DNA of 64,000 nt. It comes from Glaciihabitans tibetensis. Lineage in GTDB: Bacteria > Actinomycetota > Actinomycetes > Actinomycetales > Microbacteriaceae. The stretch is from assembly GCF_003003265.1 (NCBI RefSeq), contig NZ_PVTL01000001.1, forward strand, positions 742,876 through 806,875. The letters run 5' to 3'. Both the position numbers and the translations under genes were made by a program. Shown in pieces: positions 22,898 to 32,600 of the stretch; positions within the stretch are counted from its first letter, which is position 1; each line of letters starts with the position of its first letter. A model generated the notes under the pieces. That model was not told the DNA's origin. It saw only the letters and a program-made list of their open reading frames with translations, and did not search any database.

Positions 22898-24538
22898 ATG
22901 TTCCACGATTTATCTAATGCCCTGCCCGCCGTCGCCAATGCTCCTCAGTTATCGCCGTCCCCGCATTCGGCTCAGTCAGTGAGGACGGAGTTCCGACATC
23001 GGCCCGCCATCACGGTCGGAATCGACGGAGTGTCGATCAGGGATGTCGTTGCGGTCGCGCGTGAGGACGCAATGGTGACTATTTCCGAGGAATCCCTCGA
23101 GGCCATGCGTTCCAGCCGGGCGCTCGTCGACGCCGTCGCTGGACTCGAGCAGCCGCTCTACGGCATTTCGACCGGGTTCGGGGCGTTGGCGACCACGTAC
23201 ATCGAGTCAGACCAGCGCGCGAAACTGCAGCAGGCGCTGGTTCGCTCCCACGCCGCCGGCGCGGGTCCCGAGGTGGAACCCGAGGTGGTGCGCGCACTCA
23301 TGCTGCTGCGCCTGTCGACACTCCTCACCGGACGCACCGGCGTGCGTCCGCGCACCGCAGAAACCTACGCTGCGGTGCTCAACGCGGGCATCACGCCCAT
23401 TGTGGGGGAATACGGTTCGCTCGGCTGCTCCGGCGACCTCGCTCCTTTGTCCCATTGCGCCCTCGCGGTGATGGGTGAGGGAACCGTGCGTGATCGCAGC
23501 GGGCGCAAGATGCCCGCGGCACAGGCCTTGCGCAACGCGGGCATCACCCCGGTCTCGCTCGCGGAGAAGGAGGGGCTGTCGCTCATCAACGGCACGGACG
23601 GCATGCTCGGAATGCTGTGCCTCGCCCTGCACGACCTCCGCATGCTGCTCAGCACGGCGGACATCTCGGCGGCGATGAGTGTGGAGGCCCTGCTCGGTAC
23701 GGAAGCGGCATTCGCGGCGGACATCTCCGCGTTGCGCCCTCAGCTCGGACAGGCGGCATCGTCCGAGAACCTGAGGCGCCTGCTCGACCACTCCCCCATC
23801 GTTGCCAGCCACAAAGGGCCCGACTGCACCCGCGTGCAAGACGCCTACTCGCTTCGCTGCGCTCCCCAGGTGCACGGCGCCGCCCGGGACACCGTCGATC
23901 ACGCCGCGCGGGTCGCGGAACGCGAACTCGCCTCGGCGATCGACAACCCGATCATCACCCTGGACTGGCGTTTCGCCTCGAACGGCAACTTCCACGGGGC
24001 GCCCGTCGCGTACGTGCTCGACTTCCTGGCGATCGTTGTCGCTGACGTTGCAAGCATGTCCGAACGGCGGGTCGACCGCATGCTTGACCCCATGCGCAGC
24101 CAGGGTCTTCCCGCATTTCTCGCCCACGAGGTGGGCGTCGACTCGGGTCTCATGATCGCCCAGTACACCGCCGCCGGAATCGTCTCGAACCTGAAGCGCC
24201 TGGCCGTTCCCGCCTCGGTGGATTCGATCCCGTCGTCGGCGATGCAGGAAGACCATGTGTCCATGGGCTGGCACGCTGCAAGGAAGCTGGCGACCGCGGT
24301 CGACGGACTTACCCAGGTGCTGGCGATCGAAGTGATGACGGCGTGCCGGGCTCTCGCCCTGCGCGCGCCGCTTGTCCCGGGTCCGGCCACCGGAGCGGTC
24401 TGCGATCGCATCGGGCGGGACGTCGCGGGACCGGGTCCCGACCGGTTCCTGGCGCCCGAAATCGAGGCGGTCACCTTCGCCGTCCGCCGCGGGGATGTCG
24501 TCCGTGCGGCGGAGTGCGTCACCGGCTCGCTGCACTGA
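22898..24538 (+). CDS. hutH: Histidine ammonia-lyase
   Basis: 546 residues from the ATG at 22898. A longer TTG start at 22835 would fall inside the operator-like repeat, and a GTG at 22979 would give a shorter, also acceptable protein. It deaminates histidine to urocanate. The MIO prosthetic group forms from the triad in GSLGCSGDLAPLSH (C177-S178-G179): Cys replaces the usual Ala, as in other actinobacterial enzymes. YGISTGFG, NGTDG and HNGNFHG-like FHGAPV motifs support the class. hutU, hutI and hutG are not nearby, so the rest of the pathway must be elsewhere. Confidence 0.9.
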   Translation: MFHDLSNALPAVANAPQLSPSPHSAQSVRTEFRHRPAITVGIDGVSIRDVVAVAREDAMVTISEESLEAMRSSRALVDAVAGLEQPLYGISTGFGALATTYIESDQRAKLQQALVRSHAAGAGPEVEPEVVRALMLLRLSTLLTGRTGVRPRTAETYAAVLNAGITPIVGEYGSLGCSGDLAPLSHCALAVMGEGTVRDRSGRKMPAAQALRNAGITPVSLAEKEGLSLINGTDGMLGMLCLALHDLRMLLSTADISAAMSVEALLGTEAAFAADISALRPQLGQAASSENLRRLLDHSPIVASHKGPDCTRVQDAYSLRCAPQVHGAARDTVDHAARVAERELASAIDNPIITLDWRFASNGNFHGAPVAYVLDFLAIVVADVASMSERRVDRMLDPMRSQGLPAFLAHEVGVDSGLMIAQYTAAGIVSNLKRLAVPASVDSIPSSAMQEDHVSMGWHAARKLATAVDGLTQVLAIEVMTACRALALRAPLVPGPATGAVCDRIGRDVAGPGPDRFLAPEIEAVTFAVRRGDVVRAAECVTGSLH

Positions 24539-24555
24539 CGTTCCGCGAGCAGAAC

Positions 24556-24849
24556 CTATTCCGCGACGCCCCGCCAGCGCCCGTCGACCCGCTGCGTGAC
24601 CATCCAGGTGCGTACTTCTGCGACGGTGCCAGTGACCGCGGCAGTGTGGGCGCCGATCTGGGCGGCCAACTCCGCGTCCTCCGCGGTGTACCGCACGATG
24701 ACGCGGGGGGCACCCGCGACGATCGTCAACTCGGATGCTTCTACGGTGGTGAGTTCTTTGGCAGCCTGAGCCGCGAGGGGCATCACCGCGGGGGCAGCAG
24801 ATCCGGGGCGCAGGGCACCAATGGTCATAGTGACGCGATACGAGGGCAC
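24556..24849 (-). CDS. Conserved small hypothetical protein
   Basis: 97 residues from a GTG, with TAGGCT 6 nt upstream as for a leaderless mRNA. Alternating beta strands and one helix (LAAQIGAHTAAVTGTVAEV) suggest a small alpha/beta fold; no named family recognised. It converges on hutH with a 17-bp gap. Confidence 0.6.
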   Translation of the reverse strand: MPSYRVTMTIGALRPGSAAPAVMPLAAQAAKELTTVEASELTIVAGAPRVIVRYTAEDAELAAQIGAHTAAVTGTVAEVRTWMVTQRVDGRWRGVAE

Positions 24850-24855
24850 GATCCC

Positions 24856-24861
24856 AGCCTA
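24856..24861 (-). promoter_or_regulatory. -10 element TAGGCT for small hypothetical gene
   Basis: TAGGCT on the minus strand, 6 nt before the GTG at 24849. Confidence 0.4.
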
Positions 24862-24892
24862 GGGCCAGTCGGCGACCCGCGCACGAGCGGCC

Positions 24893-25345
24893 TCAGTGGC
24901 CGAAGTACCGCCGGTAATACTCGTAGGTCCACCCGACGAGCGCAATGACTCCGAGGGTCGCGCCGATCACCATCAACCACATTCCGATGGCGAGTCCGAG
25001 AAAGAGGAGAGCTGCGCAGGCGGCGAGGACGATGGGCCACCAGCTCCAGGGACTGAAGAATCCCTGTTCCGCATCCCCGTCGTCGACGGTCGCGTTCACC
25101 CGGTCTTCGGGAAGCTCGCCGTGCTGGGCACGATGCGACCGGCCGAGGTAGAACGCGATCAGCGCCGCCAGCAGGGAAGTCAACAGCAGCCCGATGGTGC
25201 CGACCCACTCCACCGGGCTCGCGGGAGCGGGAAATGCAACCTGCGCGTTGCCCGCGAAGAAAACCGTGTTCCACACGAGATAGACGAGGGCAGCGAGAAG
25301 GAAGAATCCGGAGAGGACCCAGAAGAGTTTCGTACTCGCGCCCAT
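24893..25345 (-). CDS. ctaF: Cytochrome c oxidase subunit 4, actinobacterial type
   Basis: 150 residues from MGASTKLFW (ATG at 25345; another ATG lies 11 codons upstream). Four hydrophobic helices, with EWVGTIGLLLTSLLAALIAFYL, the acidic loop PEDRVNATVDDGDAEQGFFSPWSWWP and the C-terminal EYYRRYF, match the actinobacterial subunit IV that sits in the aa3 oxidase of the membrane. The main subunits are normally next to this gene but none are here, so the cluster is split or this is a second copy. Confidence 0.85.
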   Translation of the reverse strand: MGASTKLFWVLSGFFLLAALVYLVWNTVFFAGNAQVAFPAPASPVEWVGTIGLLLTSLLAALIAFYLGRSHRAQHGELPEDRVNATVDDGDAEQGFFSPWSWWPIVLAACAALLFLGLAIGMWLMVIGATLGVIALVGWTYEYYRRYFGH

Positions 25346-25467
25346 AAAGCAATACAAACCGCCGTGCGCCGAAAACAACAGGGCTTGACGCGCGCGATGC
25401 GATGTCGCGGAGTCTGATACGACCCACGGTCCTTGCGGGTGGGGACAACTCGGCGAATGATGAAGGT

Positions 25468-26214
25468 ATGTGCGGTCGATTTGTGGTCAACGAAGGCGCC
25501 GTCCGACTCCTCGGACTCTTTGAGGGAGCGGATGCCACCGCGGACGACTACAACGTCGCGCCGACCATGCCCGTGCGGATTGTCCGGCAACGGCACGGGG
25601 AACGGGAGTTCGTCCCCGCCCGCTGGGGGATGGTCGCGCCTCGCGCGCCCCAGTTCGGCACGGGCAAACCCGTCATCAACGCGCGCATCGAGACCGTGGC
25701 ATCCAACGGCCTGTTTAAAGGTCCTTTCGAAACCAGCCGCTGCATCGTGCCCGCCTCCGGCTACTACGAATGGCAGCAGCGCGACGATGGGAAGCAGCCG
25801 TTCTTCATCCACGACCCCGCCAAGCCGCTCGCAATGGCGGGCGTGGTGCGAGCGTGGTTTGACCCGTCCAAGCCCGAGGACGATCCCGAGCAGTGGCGCC
25901 TGTCGATGGCGATCATCACGCGGGATGCGCATGTCGCGCCGGGCGAGGTGCACGACCGGATGCCGGCCTGCCTCACGCCCGAGGACGCAGCGACCTGGTT
26001 AGGGGACAGCCTGACTACGCCCGAGCTGTACGACCTGCTGGAGCGCAGCTCCTCGACGGTCGCACACTCTCTGGAGAACTACGAGGTGTCCAGGGCCGTC
26101 AACAGCGTGAAGAACAACGGACCGGAGCTAATCGAGCCCCTCTCCGCCATCCGCACCACCAGCGGGGAGCCGACGGCCCATCTCGTTGATTCGACAGAAG
26201 GGCGTCATCAATGA
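25468..26214 (+). CDS. SOS response-associated peptidase family (SRAP/YedK-like)
   Basis: 248 residues. The start MCGRFVV places catalytic Cys2 at the N-terminus after Met removal, which decides the ATG at 25468 over upstream codons. NARIETV, GYYEWQ and VHDRMP supply the other conserved active-site residues. The family forms a thiazolidine crosslink with abasic sites in single-stranded DNA and protects them during replication. The stop overlaps the start of the GAF-ANTAR gene (ATGA), so the two are co-translated, although a functional link is not obvious. Confidence 0.92.
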   Translation: MCGRFVVNEGAVRLLGLFEGADATADDYNVAPTMPVRIVRQRHGEREFVPARWGMVAPRAPQFGTGKPVINARIETVASNGLFKGPFETSRCIVPASGYYEWQQRDDGKQPFFIHDPAKPLAMAGVVRAWFDPSKPEDDPEQWRLSMAIITRDAHVAPGEVHDRMPACLTPEDAATWLGDSLTTPELYDLLERSSSTVAHSLENYEVSRAVNSVKNNGPELIEPLSAIRTTSGEPTAHLVDSTEGRHQ

Positions 26215-26924
26215 GTGCAACCGGCCGCGAGGCTCAACTCGGGTCTATTTTCGTTCGTCTCGCTGACACCATGGTGGACGACTACGACATGGTGGATCTG
26301 CTCGACACGCTCGTACAGGAATGCAAGCTCGTGCTGGACGTTTCTGAGGCCGGTCTGGTGCTGGCGGACTCCGACGCCGGGCTTCAGGTGATGGCATCCA
26401 CGAGCGAACGAAGCAGCCTGATCGAAGCCTTGCAGCTGCGGTCGCACGAGGGCCCGTGCATGCAGTGTTACGCGACCGGCGAGGTCGTGACGATCGAAGA
26501 CATCAGGAAACTGGGTGACCGCTGGCCCATGTTTGCCGAACTCGCTCTGGAACAGGGCATCCGCTCGGTGCACGCGGTACCGATGCGGTTGCGGGGCCGC
26601 ACGATCGGAGCGCTCAACCTGTTCAGCGAACGCACCGGGATGCTCGGCGCAGACGACGCCGCCATCGCCCAGGCCCTCGCCGACGTCGCCACCATCAGCA
26701 TCATGCAGGAGCGGATGAGCCGCGAGCAGGCGATCGTCGGCGAACAGCTGCAGCGAGCCCTCGATGCGCGGGTCGTCATCGAGCAGGCCAAGGGCGTCCT
26801 CGCGCAGTCCCACCGAATCCCCGTCGACGACGCCTTCGTGCGGTTGCGGGCCTATGCCCGGGTGAACGATGCCAGGCTGGTGGATGTCGCGTCGCAGGTC
26901 GTCCGGCGCCAGATCACAGTCTGA
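26211..26924 (+). CDS. GAF and ANTAR domain protein
   Basis: 237 residues: GAF domain (about 15-165) with the typical HEGPCMQCYATGEVV and IGALNLFS, then an ANTAR RNA-binding helix bundle (about 170-235) with VIEQAKGVLAQ and AFVRLRAYAR. ANTAR proteins bind dual hairpins in nascent RNA and prevent termination. The GAF domain senses a ligand or redox signal. Target RNAs are not identifiable here. It starts inside the SRAP stop. Confidence 0.9.
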   Translation: MSATGREAQLGSIFVRLADTMVDDYDMVDLLDTLVQECKLVLDVSEAGLVLADSDAGLQVMASTSERSSLIEALQLRSHEGPCMQCYATGEVVTIEDIRKLGDRWPMFAELALEQGIRSVHAVPMRLRGRTIGALNLFSERTGMLGADDAAIAQALADVATISIMQERMSREQAIVGEQLQRALDARVVIEQAKGVLAQSHRIPVDDAFVRLRAYARVNDARLVDVASQVVRRQITV

Positions 26925-26962
26925 TGTCGATGAGCTGATGTCTACTGTCTGATGTCGATGAG
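26919..26962. repeat. 16-bp direct repeat spanning two convergent stop codons
   Basis: gtctgatgtcgatgag occurs at 26919-26934, covering the GAF-ANTAR stop, and again at 26947-26962, covering the last codons of the quinone reductase on the opposite strand. Confidence 0.85.
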
Positions 26963-27964
26963 GACCTTTCCGACGGTCTGATTCTCGACGGCGCGATGCG
27001 CATCGGCCGTCGCGGCGAGGGGGAACCGAGTAGTCGGTAACCCGTGCTCCTCCCCCACCTCCAGTGCCCCGTCGGCGGCAGCGGCGGCGACTGCGCGCAC
27101 GGCGTCGGCCTTCTGTTGCGGCGTAGTCGTGTAGGTGAGGATGAACTGGTAGCGGATGTTCTTCGTCATGCTCTGCCGCACCGGCACCGGCAGAAACTCC
27201 GGTTCCTCCGAGGTATAGATGGCGATGGTGCCGCCCGGAGCGATGACCGCAACCGAGCTGGCGAGGTTTGCGGTCGCGTTCACCTCCACCACCGTGTCGA
27301 CACCTCCGGGTGCCAGTTCCAGCACCCGCTCCACCACGTTCTCTTCGCGATAGTTGACCACGTGGTGGGCGCCAGCGCGCCGAGCAAGGTCGGCCTTGCC
27401 CTGGCTGCTCACCGTTGTCACCACCACCGCCCCGGCCCAGGTCGCGAGCTGGATGGCCGCGTGGCTCACCGCTCCGGCGCCGCCGGTGACCAGCACGGTA
27501 CGGCCCGCCAGCGCGCCCGGCGCAAGCACCGCCGCACCGCCGTCCACGCAGGTGAGGGCGCGGTGCGCGGTGAGCGCGGGGATGCCGAGCGAGGCGCCGA
27601 CGTCGAACGAGACGCGATCGGGCAGGGGCACAACCTGGTTCAGGGGAAGTACCACGTAGTGCTGAGCCGTTCCCTCTGGCCGTTCGAACGCGGCATCCCA
27701 CACCCACACCCGATCGCCCACCGCAAGATCCCGCACACCGCCGCCGCACGCGTCGATGACTCCGGCCCCGTCCTGGTTGGGCACCCGCGGCTCCGGCAGC
27801 TGTGCGCCATCGCCGGCGCCAACCCGAGATTTCCAGTCGGTGGGATTCACCCCGGACACCACCATCCGAACCCGTACCTCGCCGATGCCCGGCTCCGGCA
27901 CGGGACGCTCGACGAGGTGCAGCACGTCGGCGGGCCCGTTATGGGTGTACACGATCGATTTCAT
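26942..27964 (-). CDS. NADPH:quinone reductase-like MDR oxidoreductase
   Basis: 340 residues. A GroES-like N-terminal domain (VSGVNPTDWKSRVG) is followed by a Rossmann domain with VLVTGGAGAVSHAAIQLATWAG. No zinc-ligand Cys cluster is present, fitting the quinone-reductase branch of the medium-chain dehydrogenase superfamily. It probably reduces quinones or enones with NADPH in the cytoplasm. A TAGATT -10 lies 6 nt upstream of the ATG. Confidence 0.88.
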   Translation of the reverse strand: MKSIVYTHNGPADVLHLVERPVPEPGIGEVRVRMVVSGVNPTDWKSRVGAGDGAQLPEPRVPNQDGAGVIDACGGGVRDLAVGDRVWVWDAAFERPEGTAQHYVVLPLNQVVPLPDRVSFDVGASLGIPALTAHRALTCVDGGAAVLAPGALAGRTVLVTGGAGAVSHAAIQLATWAGAVVVTTVSSQGKADLARRAGAHHVVNYREENVVERVLELAPGGVDTVVEVNATANLASSVAVIAPGGTIAIYTSEEPEFLPVPVRQSMTKNIRYQFILTYTTTPQQKADAVRAVAAAAADGALEVGEEHGLPTTRFPLAATADAHRAVENQTVGKVLIDIRQ

Positions 27965-27970
27965 GCTCAG

Positions 27971-27976
27971 AATCTA
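27971..27976 (-). promoter_or_regulatory. -10 element TAGATT for quinone reductase gene
   Basis: TAGATT on the minus strand, 6 nt before the ATG at 27964. Confidence 0.4.
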
Positions 27977-28073
27977 GCCGACGCCGCGCCGCGAATCGGG
28001 ATTCCCCACTCTGGTTCGATAGGTTGGTCAGCGACAGCAGCGCTCGCCACCGGCCCGAAAGGACCAAATTTTG

Positions 28074-28769
28074 ATGCTCCCCACCTTGTTTGGAATCGAA
28101 TTTCTCGACGCGGACTGGCTGGTCCGCTGGTTCGGTCCCTTCATCCTCCTGGGCGTCGCGGGCGTGGTGTTTGTCGAGACCGGCTTCATCGTCTTGTCGT
28201 TCCTTCCCGGCGACTCCCTGCTGTTCACGGTGGGGTTGCTCACCGCGACGGGCGTCGTGGACGTTCCGATCTGGGTGACCGCGCTCGTGATCTTCGTCGC
28301 GGCATTCGCCGGCGACCAGCTCGCCTACTTCATCGGGCGTAAGGCCGGCCCGGCCGTCTTCAAACGGGAGAAGAGCCGCTTCTTCAACCCGGAAAACGTT
28401 GAGCGCACGAATGCCTTCTTCGAAAAGCACGGCGGAAAGGCGATTCTCATCGCCCGATTCCTTCCCGTCTTCCGCGCCTTTGTTCCGGTCGCCGCCGGTG
28501 TGGGCCGGATGCGGTACCGCACGTTCATCACCTTCAATGTGATGGGCGCTTTCGCCTGGGGTGTCGGACTTACGCTGCTCGGCTACTTCCTCGGCCAGAT
28601 CCAGTTCGTCGCGGACTACTCCGAGTACTTCATCATCGCAATTGTGCTGCTGTCGGGCATCCCGATTTTGCGCGAGCTGTACAAGGCGGGCCGCGCCAAG
28701 ATGGTCGACCGCCGCAATGACCCCGCCGACCGTGTCGCCGACGCCGTTCCGGACTCAGAACTGAGCTAG
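28074..28769 (+). CDS. DedA family membrane protein
   Basis: 231 residues. The DedA/SNARE-associated signatures are present: FVETGFIVLSFLPGDSLLF, FAGDQLAYFIGR, FFEKHGGKAILIARFLPVFRAFVPVAAGVGRM, with several membrane helices and a re-entrant loop. Bacterial DedA proteins are linked to lipid flipping and membrane potential. AAAGGA precedes both the TTG at 28071 (7 nt) and the ATG at 28074 (10 nt); I took the ATG. Confidence 0.9.
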   Translation: MLPTLFGIEFLDADWLVRWFGPFILLGVAGVVFVETGFIVLSFLPGDSLLFTVGLLTATGVVDVPIWVTALVIFVAAFAGDQLAYFIGRKAGPAVFKREKSRFFNPENVERTNAFFEKHGGKAILIARFLPVFRAFVPVAAGVGRMRYRTFITFNVMGAFAWGVGLTLLGYFLGQIQFVADYSEYFIIAIVLLSGIPILRELYKAGRAKMVDRRNDPADRVADAVPDSELS

Positions 28770-28776
28770 CGGCAAC

Positions 28777-29616
28777 TCACTCCGGGTTGATGCCGAACGC
28801 CGAGGCCAGCTTTTCGATCTTCTGCGCGCGTCCCAGGCGGGGAAGGTCGCTGCCATCGCGGATGACGCGGCCTCTGGCCTCGAAGTCCGCGAGGAAAGTG
28901 CGCGCCCAGATGACGTCCGACGAGGTGGGGCTGATCACCTCGTTGATGACGGGCAGCTGCTCGACGTCGAGGCACAATTTTCCGGTCAGTCCGAGGGCGA
29001 CAGCCATCGCCGACTGCTCCCGCAGAACCGGGTGGCTCATACCGACCGTGGGTCCGTCGATGGGACCGGGGAGGTTTCCGATCCGGCTGGCGAGCACAAG
29101 CTTCGAGCGCGGGTACGCCATCGCCAGGTTGTCTGCGCTGGCGCCGGTGTCGCGCCGGTAGTCTCCGCTGCCGAACGCGAGGCGGAAGGCCCCGCGCGCC
29201 CGCGCGATCGACGTTGCCTCCTCGATGCCGAGCGCCGACTCGATCAGGGCGAGCACCGGCACCGTGCCGCCGAGCCGGTCGAACGTCTCGGTGACATCGG
29301 CGGGAGACTCGGTCTTCGCCAGCATGACCCCGGTCAAACCGGGTAGGCCCGCAAGGGCGTCGACGTCATCGGACCAGAAGGAGCTTGAGCGGTCGTTGAT
29401 CCGCACCCACCCGTTTCCGGTCGCGCTGAGCCACTCGACGACGTCGTTTCGTGCCGCGGGCTTCAGCTGGGGATCGACGGCATCCTCAATGTCGAGCACA
29501 ATCTGGTCTGCGTGGGACGCCCGTGCGGAGGCGAATTGTTCCGGACGGGTGCCGGGAACGAGCAGCCATGAGCGGGCGATCTCGGCGGCGATGGCGGGAC
29601 GTGTTCCGTGGGTCAT
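28777..29616 (-). CDS. HpcH/HpaI aldolase / CitE-like lyase
   Basis: 279 residues of the CitE fold: SWLLVPGTRPEQF, LDIEDAVDP, VLALIESALGIEEA, FGSGDYRRDTGA. These TIM-barrel, Mg-dependent enzymes cleave C-C bonds of acyl-CoA or hydroxyacids. A stand-alone CitE-like member; the substrate is unknown and no citrate lyase subunits are adjacent. TACGCT (29624-29629) lies 7 nt before the ATG. Confidence 0.85.
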   Translation of the reverse strand: MTHGTRPAIAAEIARSWLLVPGTRPEQFASARASHADQIVLDIEDAVDPQLKPAARNDVVEWLSATGNGWVRINDRSSSFWSDDVDALAGLPGLTGVMLAKTESPADVTETFDRLGGTVPVLALIESALGIEEATSIARARGAFRLAFGSGDYRRDTGASADNLAMAYPRSKLVLASRIGNLPGPIDGPTVGMSHPVLREQSAMAVALGLTGKLCLDVEQLPVINEVISPTSSDVIWARTFLADFEARGRVIRDGSDLPRLGRAQKIEKLASAFGINPE

Positions 29617-29664
29617 GCCATCGAGCGTAGTGTGTCAGCCCGGGCGATTAGGGAGCTGAGCGGC

Positions 29665-32600
29665 TCACTCCAGCGAGTATTGTTCCTCAATCTCGCTGTC
29701 CCCGCGGTCGGTGACGCGGATCTGCAGCTTGGCGGGGATCTGCTCTTTCATCGTGTCGACGTGGCTGATGAGCCCAATCGTGCGTCCGCCCGCGCGGAGG
29801 CCGTCGAGAGTGCCCATCGCTATCTCCAGCGTGTCGTGATCGAGGGAACCGAAACCCTCGTCGATGAACAGCGTGTCGAGGGTGATGCCTCCGGCCTGGT
29901 TGGTCACCACCTCGGCAAGCCCGAGCGCGAGGGCCAGTGACGCGAGGAACGTTTCGCCTCCGGAAAGCGAGTGAGTCGCCCGGGATCGGCCGGTGTGTTC
30001 ATCGAGGATACGAAGCCCGAGCCCGGACTGGGTTTTGCGGTACTGGAGCGAGTCATCGTGCTCGAGGGTGAAGCGGCCGCTGGTCATGGTGCGCAGCCGC
30101 GCGTTGGCCGCGGCGACGATCTCCTCGAGCTGAGCGGCGAGCACGTAGGTCTCCAGGCGCATCCGTTTGGTGTTCGGCTCCTGCCCCTGCAGCGCGCTCG
30201 AGAGCTCTCGTAGCTGCTGGCCTTCGTGGCGAAGTTTCGCGGAGCCCGCCTGCTGGGCGAGGGCTTCTGTGACGATGCGTTGCAGGTGGATGCAGCGTTC
30301 GTCGAGCGAATTCTGTGTTGCCAGTGCATCATCCCGTCTGAGTCGCGCCGCCGCGAGGGCATCGGCCGCGACTTCCACCTGCACCGGTTCGGCGGGAAGC
30401 TCCACGAGTGCTGCCTCAGCGAGCGTCGCTCGCGCAGCGGCGGAAGCCTGCTCGTGGTCTCGGATCTGCTGCTCACGCCTCGCCATTTCGGAGGCGGGCA
30501 GGCGCGCGGACACCACCTGATCGTCGTGGGAGAACGCGTGTTCGGCGAGCTGTGTCGCGAGAACCGCGGCGGCGTGCGCGAGCGTCGCTTCGCGCGCGCT
30601 CGTCTGCGCACGCGCGTCGAGCAGCGCACGCGCGGCATCGAGTCTGCGACGAAGGGGCGCCATTCGCTCCGCCACGGTTGCGCTCCCCCTCCTGTGCTGC
30701 GCGACCCGCTCGGTGACCGCGCGCTCCGCCGCCTGAGCCTCCGCGAGGTGGCGCGCGGCGGCGCTCCGCGAACTGGCCCGAGCCTCAACGGATTCCCGCG
30801 CGGCCGCAAGCTCTGCGCGCAAGGTCAGAAGCTGCGCTTCGAGTTGTGCTTGGCGCTGACCGGCCGCGGCGACGGATGCAACGACCGCGGTGGCACTCCG
30901 GAGTTGCTGTTCGCAGTCGCCGACTGATGTGTCGTCGGCGCGAGCCTGCGCGTCGGCACGGTGAGTCGCCACGGTTTGGGTGGCCGCGTGGGCGGAGTCC
31001 ATCGCGCTCCGAAGCGTGGCGAGAGCCGTCCGCGCGGAGAGGATGTCACCCTCGCTTACCGGAGTCGAGGTGTGTGTGGACGGTGCGGGATGCACGTGCG
31101 AACCACACACCAGACACGGCTCCCCGTCGACCAGAGCTGTGGCGAGCTCCGCCGCGTGCCCGGTGAGGCGTCGGTCGAGCAGCTCGTCGAGTGCGCGCGC
31201 GCCATCGAGGTGCGCCGCGCTGCATTCGCGTTCGTTCGCCTCCGCTGTTCGCAGCGAGTGGGCCAGCGTGTCGGCGAGCCGCGCAGCCTCGAGCCGTCGC
31301 TGTGCCCGCTCGAGCGCCAGGGCAGACTCGCCCTGCCGGGACGCGGTGATGCGTACCTCGCTGAGCTCGTCGTTGACCGCGTCGATCTGGCCGGGCAGCT
31401 CCTCAAGCAGGGTGGACGCCTCAGCGAATTCCGTCTCCACCCGCTCGGCCGCGCGAAGGGCCGCGCCCGTCGCCGCGGCGAGGGCAGGCAGTTCGGCTTC
31501 CTCGGCGCGTGCCTGCTCGAGAACCCCGAGCTCACGGGTGAGTTCGTCGATGGTCACCTCGAGCGTCGCGACGGGTTCGGCGAGGTGGTCGGCGGCGTGG
31601 TCTGCGGAGCGGTCGGCAGGGTGGTCGTCGGCGTTGCCGGCGGAGCGGTCGGCAGGGTGGTCGGGGTGCGGCGCGCGAAGATATCGCTCCCGCGCGGTCG
31701 CCTCGGTGGTGCGTGCGACCCGCGCCGTGTCATCCGCCTCCCTTTTGAGCGCCAGATGAGGCCAGACGACCGCGGCCCGGCGGGCGGCGTCCACGACGAG
31801 TCGGTCGGTGTCAGTCTGGGCCTGTCGGTCGGCGAGAGTTGCGAGCGTCGCGGTGGCGCCATCGCGGCGCTTCTGCATGCGCGCGAGCTCCGCTAGTGCA
31901 CGGTAAACCTCTTCAGCGGAGGCGACCGCCGCGTTCGCCGAGAGTGCAGCCAGCCGTGCCTCATCGCGCTCCGCCACCAGAGCGCCCAGTGTCTCCCGGA
32001 ACCACTCGGACGGCGGGTTCGTCGGCGTTTCGTCGAGCCGCAAGAGCGCCGCCGCCTGCTGGGCGTGCAACTGGATCAGGGCGAGCGCGCCGGCCAGCTC
32101 GGCGTCGAGCGCCTTCCGCATCTCGGCGACGCTGTCTTCGAGCTGCTCAAAGCGCTCTGTGCCGAACAGGCTGCGCAGCACGCCCTGACGCTCCTCGTTG
32201 TTCGCCTTGAGGAACTTCTGGAAACGGTTCTGCGCCAGCAGAATCACCTGGAGAAACTGGTCCTTGGACAGCCCGAGAATACGGTCGAGGTCTCGTGCGA
32301 CATCCACAGCGCGCGCTGATCGCCCGACCCACGTGTCGCCGACGCGTTCGCTTAGCTCAGCGGTGGCGGCCTGTTTGGTTGTGCCCGTGCCGCGTTGTTT
32401 GGGACGTTCGAATTCGGGCGTGCGATGCACGCGGTAATCGATGCCGTTGACCGTGAACTCGAGTTCGACAAACGACGGGTCAGCGCTGTCGCAGTGGTCG
32501 CTGCGCAGCTGCTGCTGGGTTCCTTCGTAGCGCGGCACTCCCGCGTACAGGGCGTAACAGATTGCGTCGAGGATGCTCGACTTACCTGCTCCCGTCTTGC

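Noticed and set aside
23423..23434. Defective MIO site in hutH because Cys replaces Ala in the A-S-G triad
   Set aside because: To my knowledge actinobacterial histidine ammonia-lyases commonly carry Cys-Ser-Gly here and are active; the rest of the site is intact.
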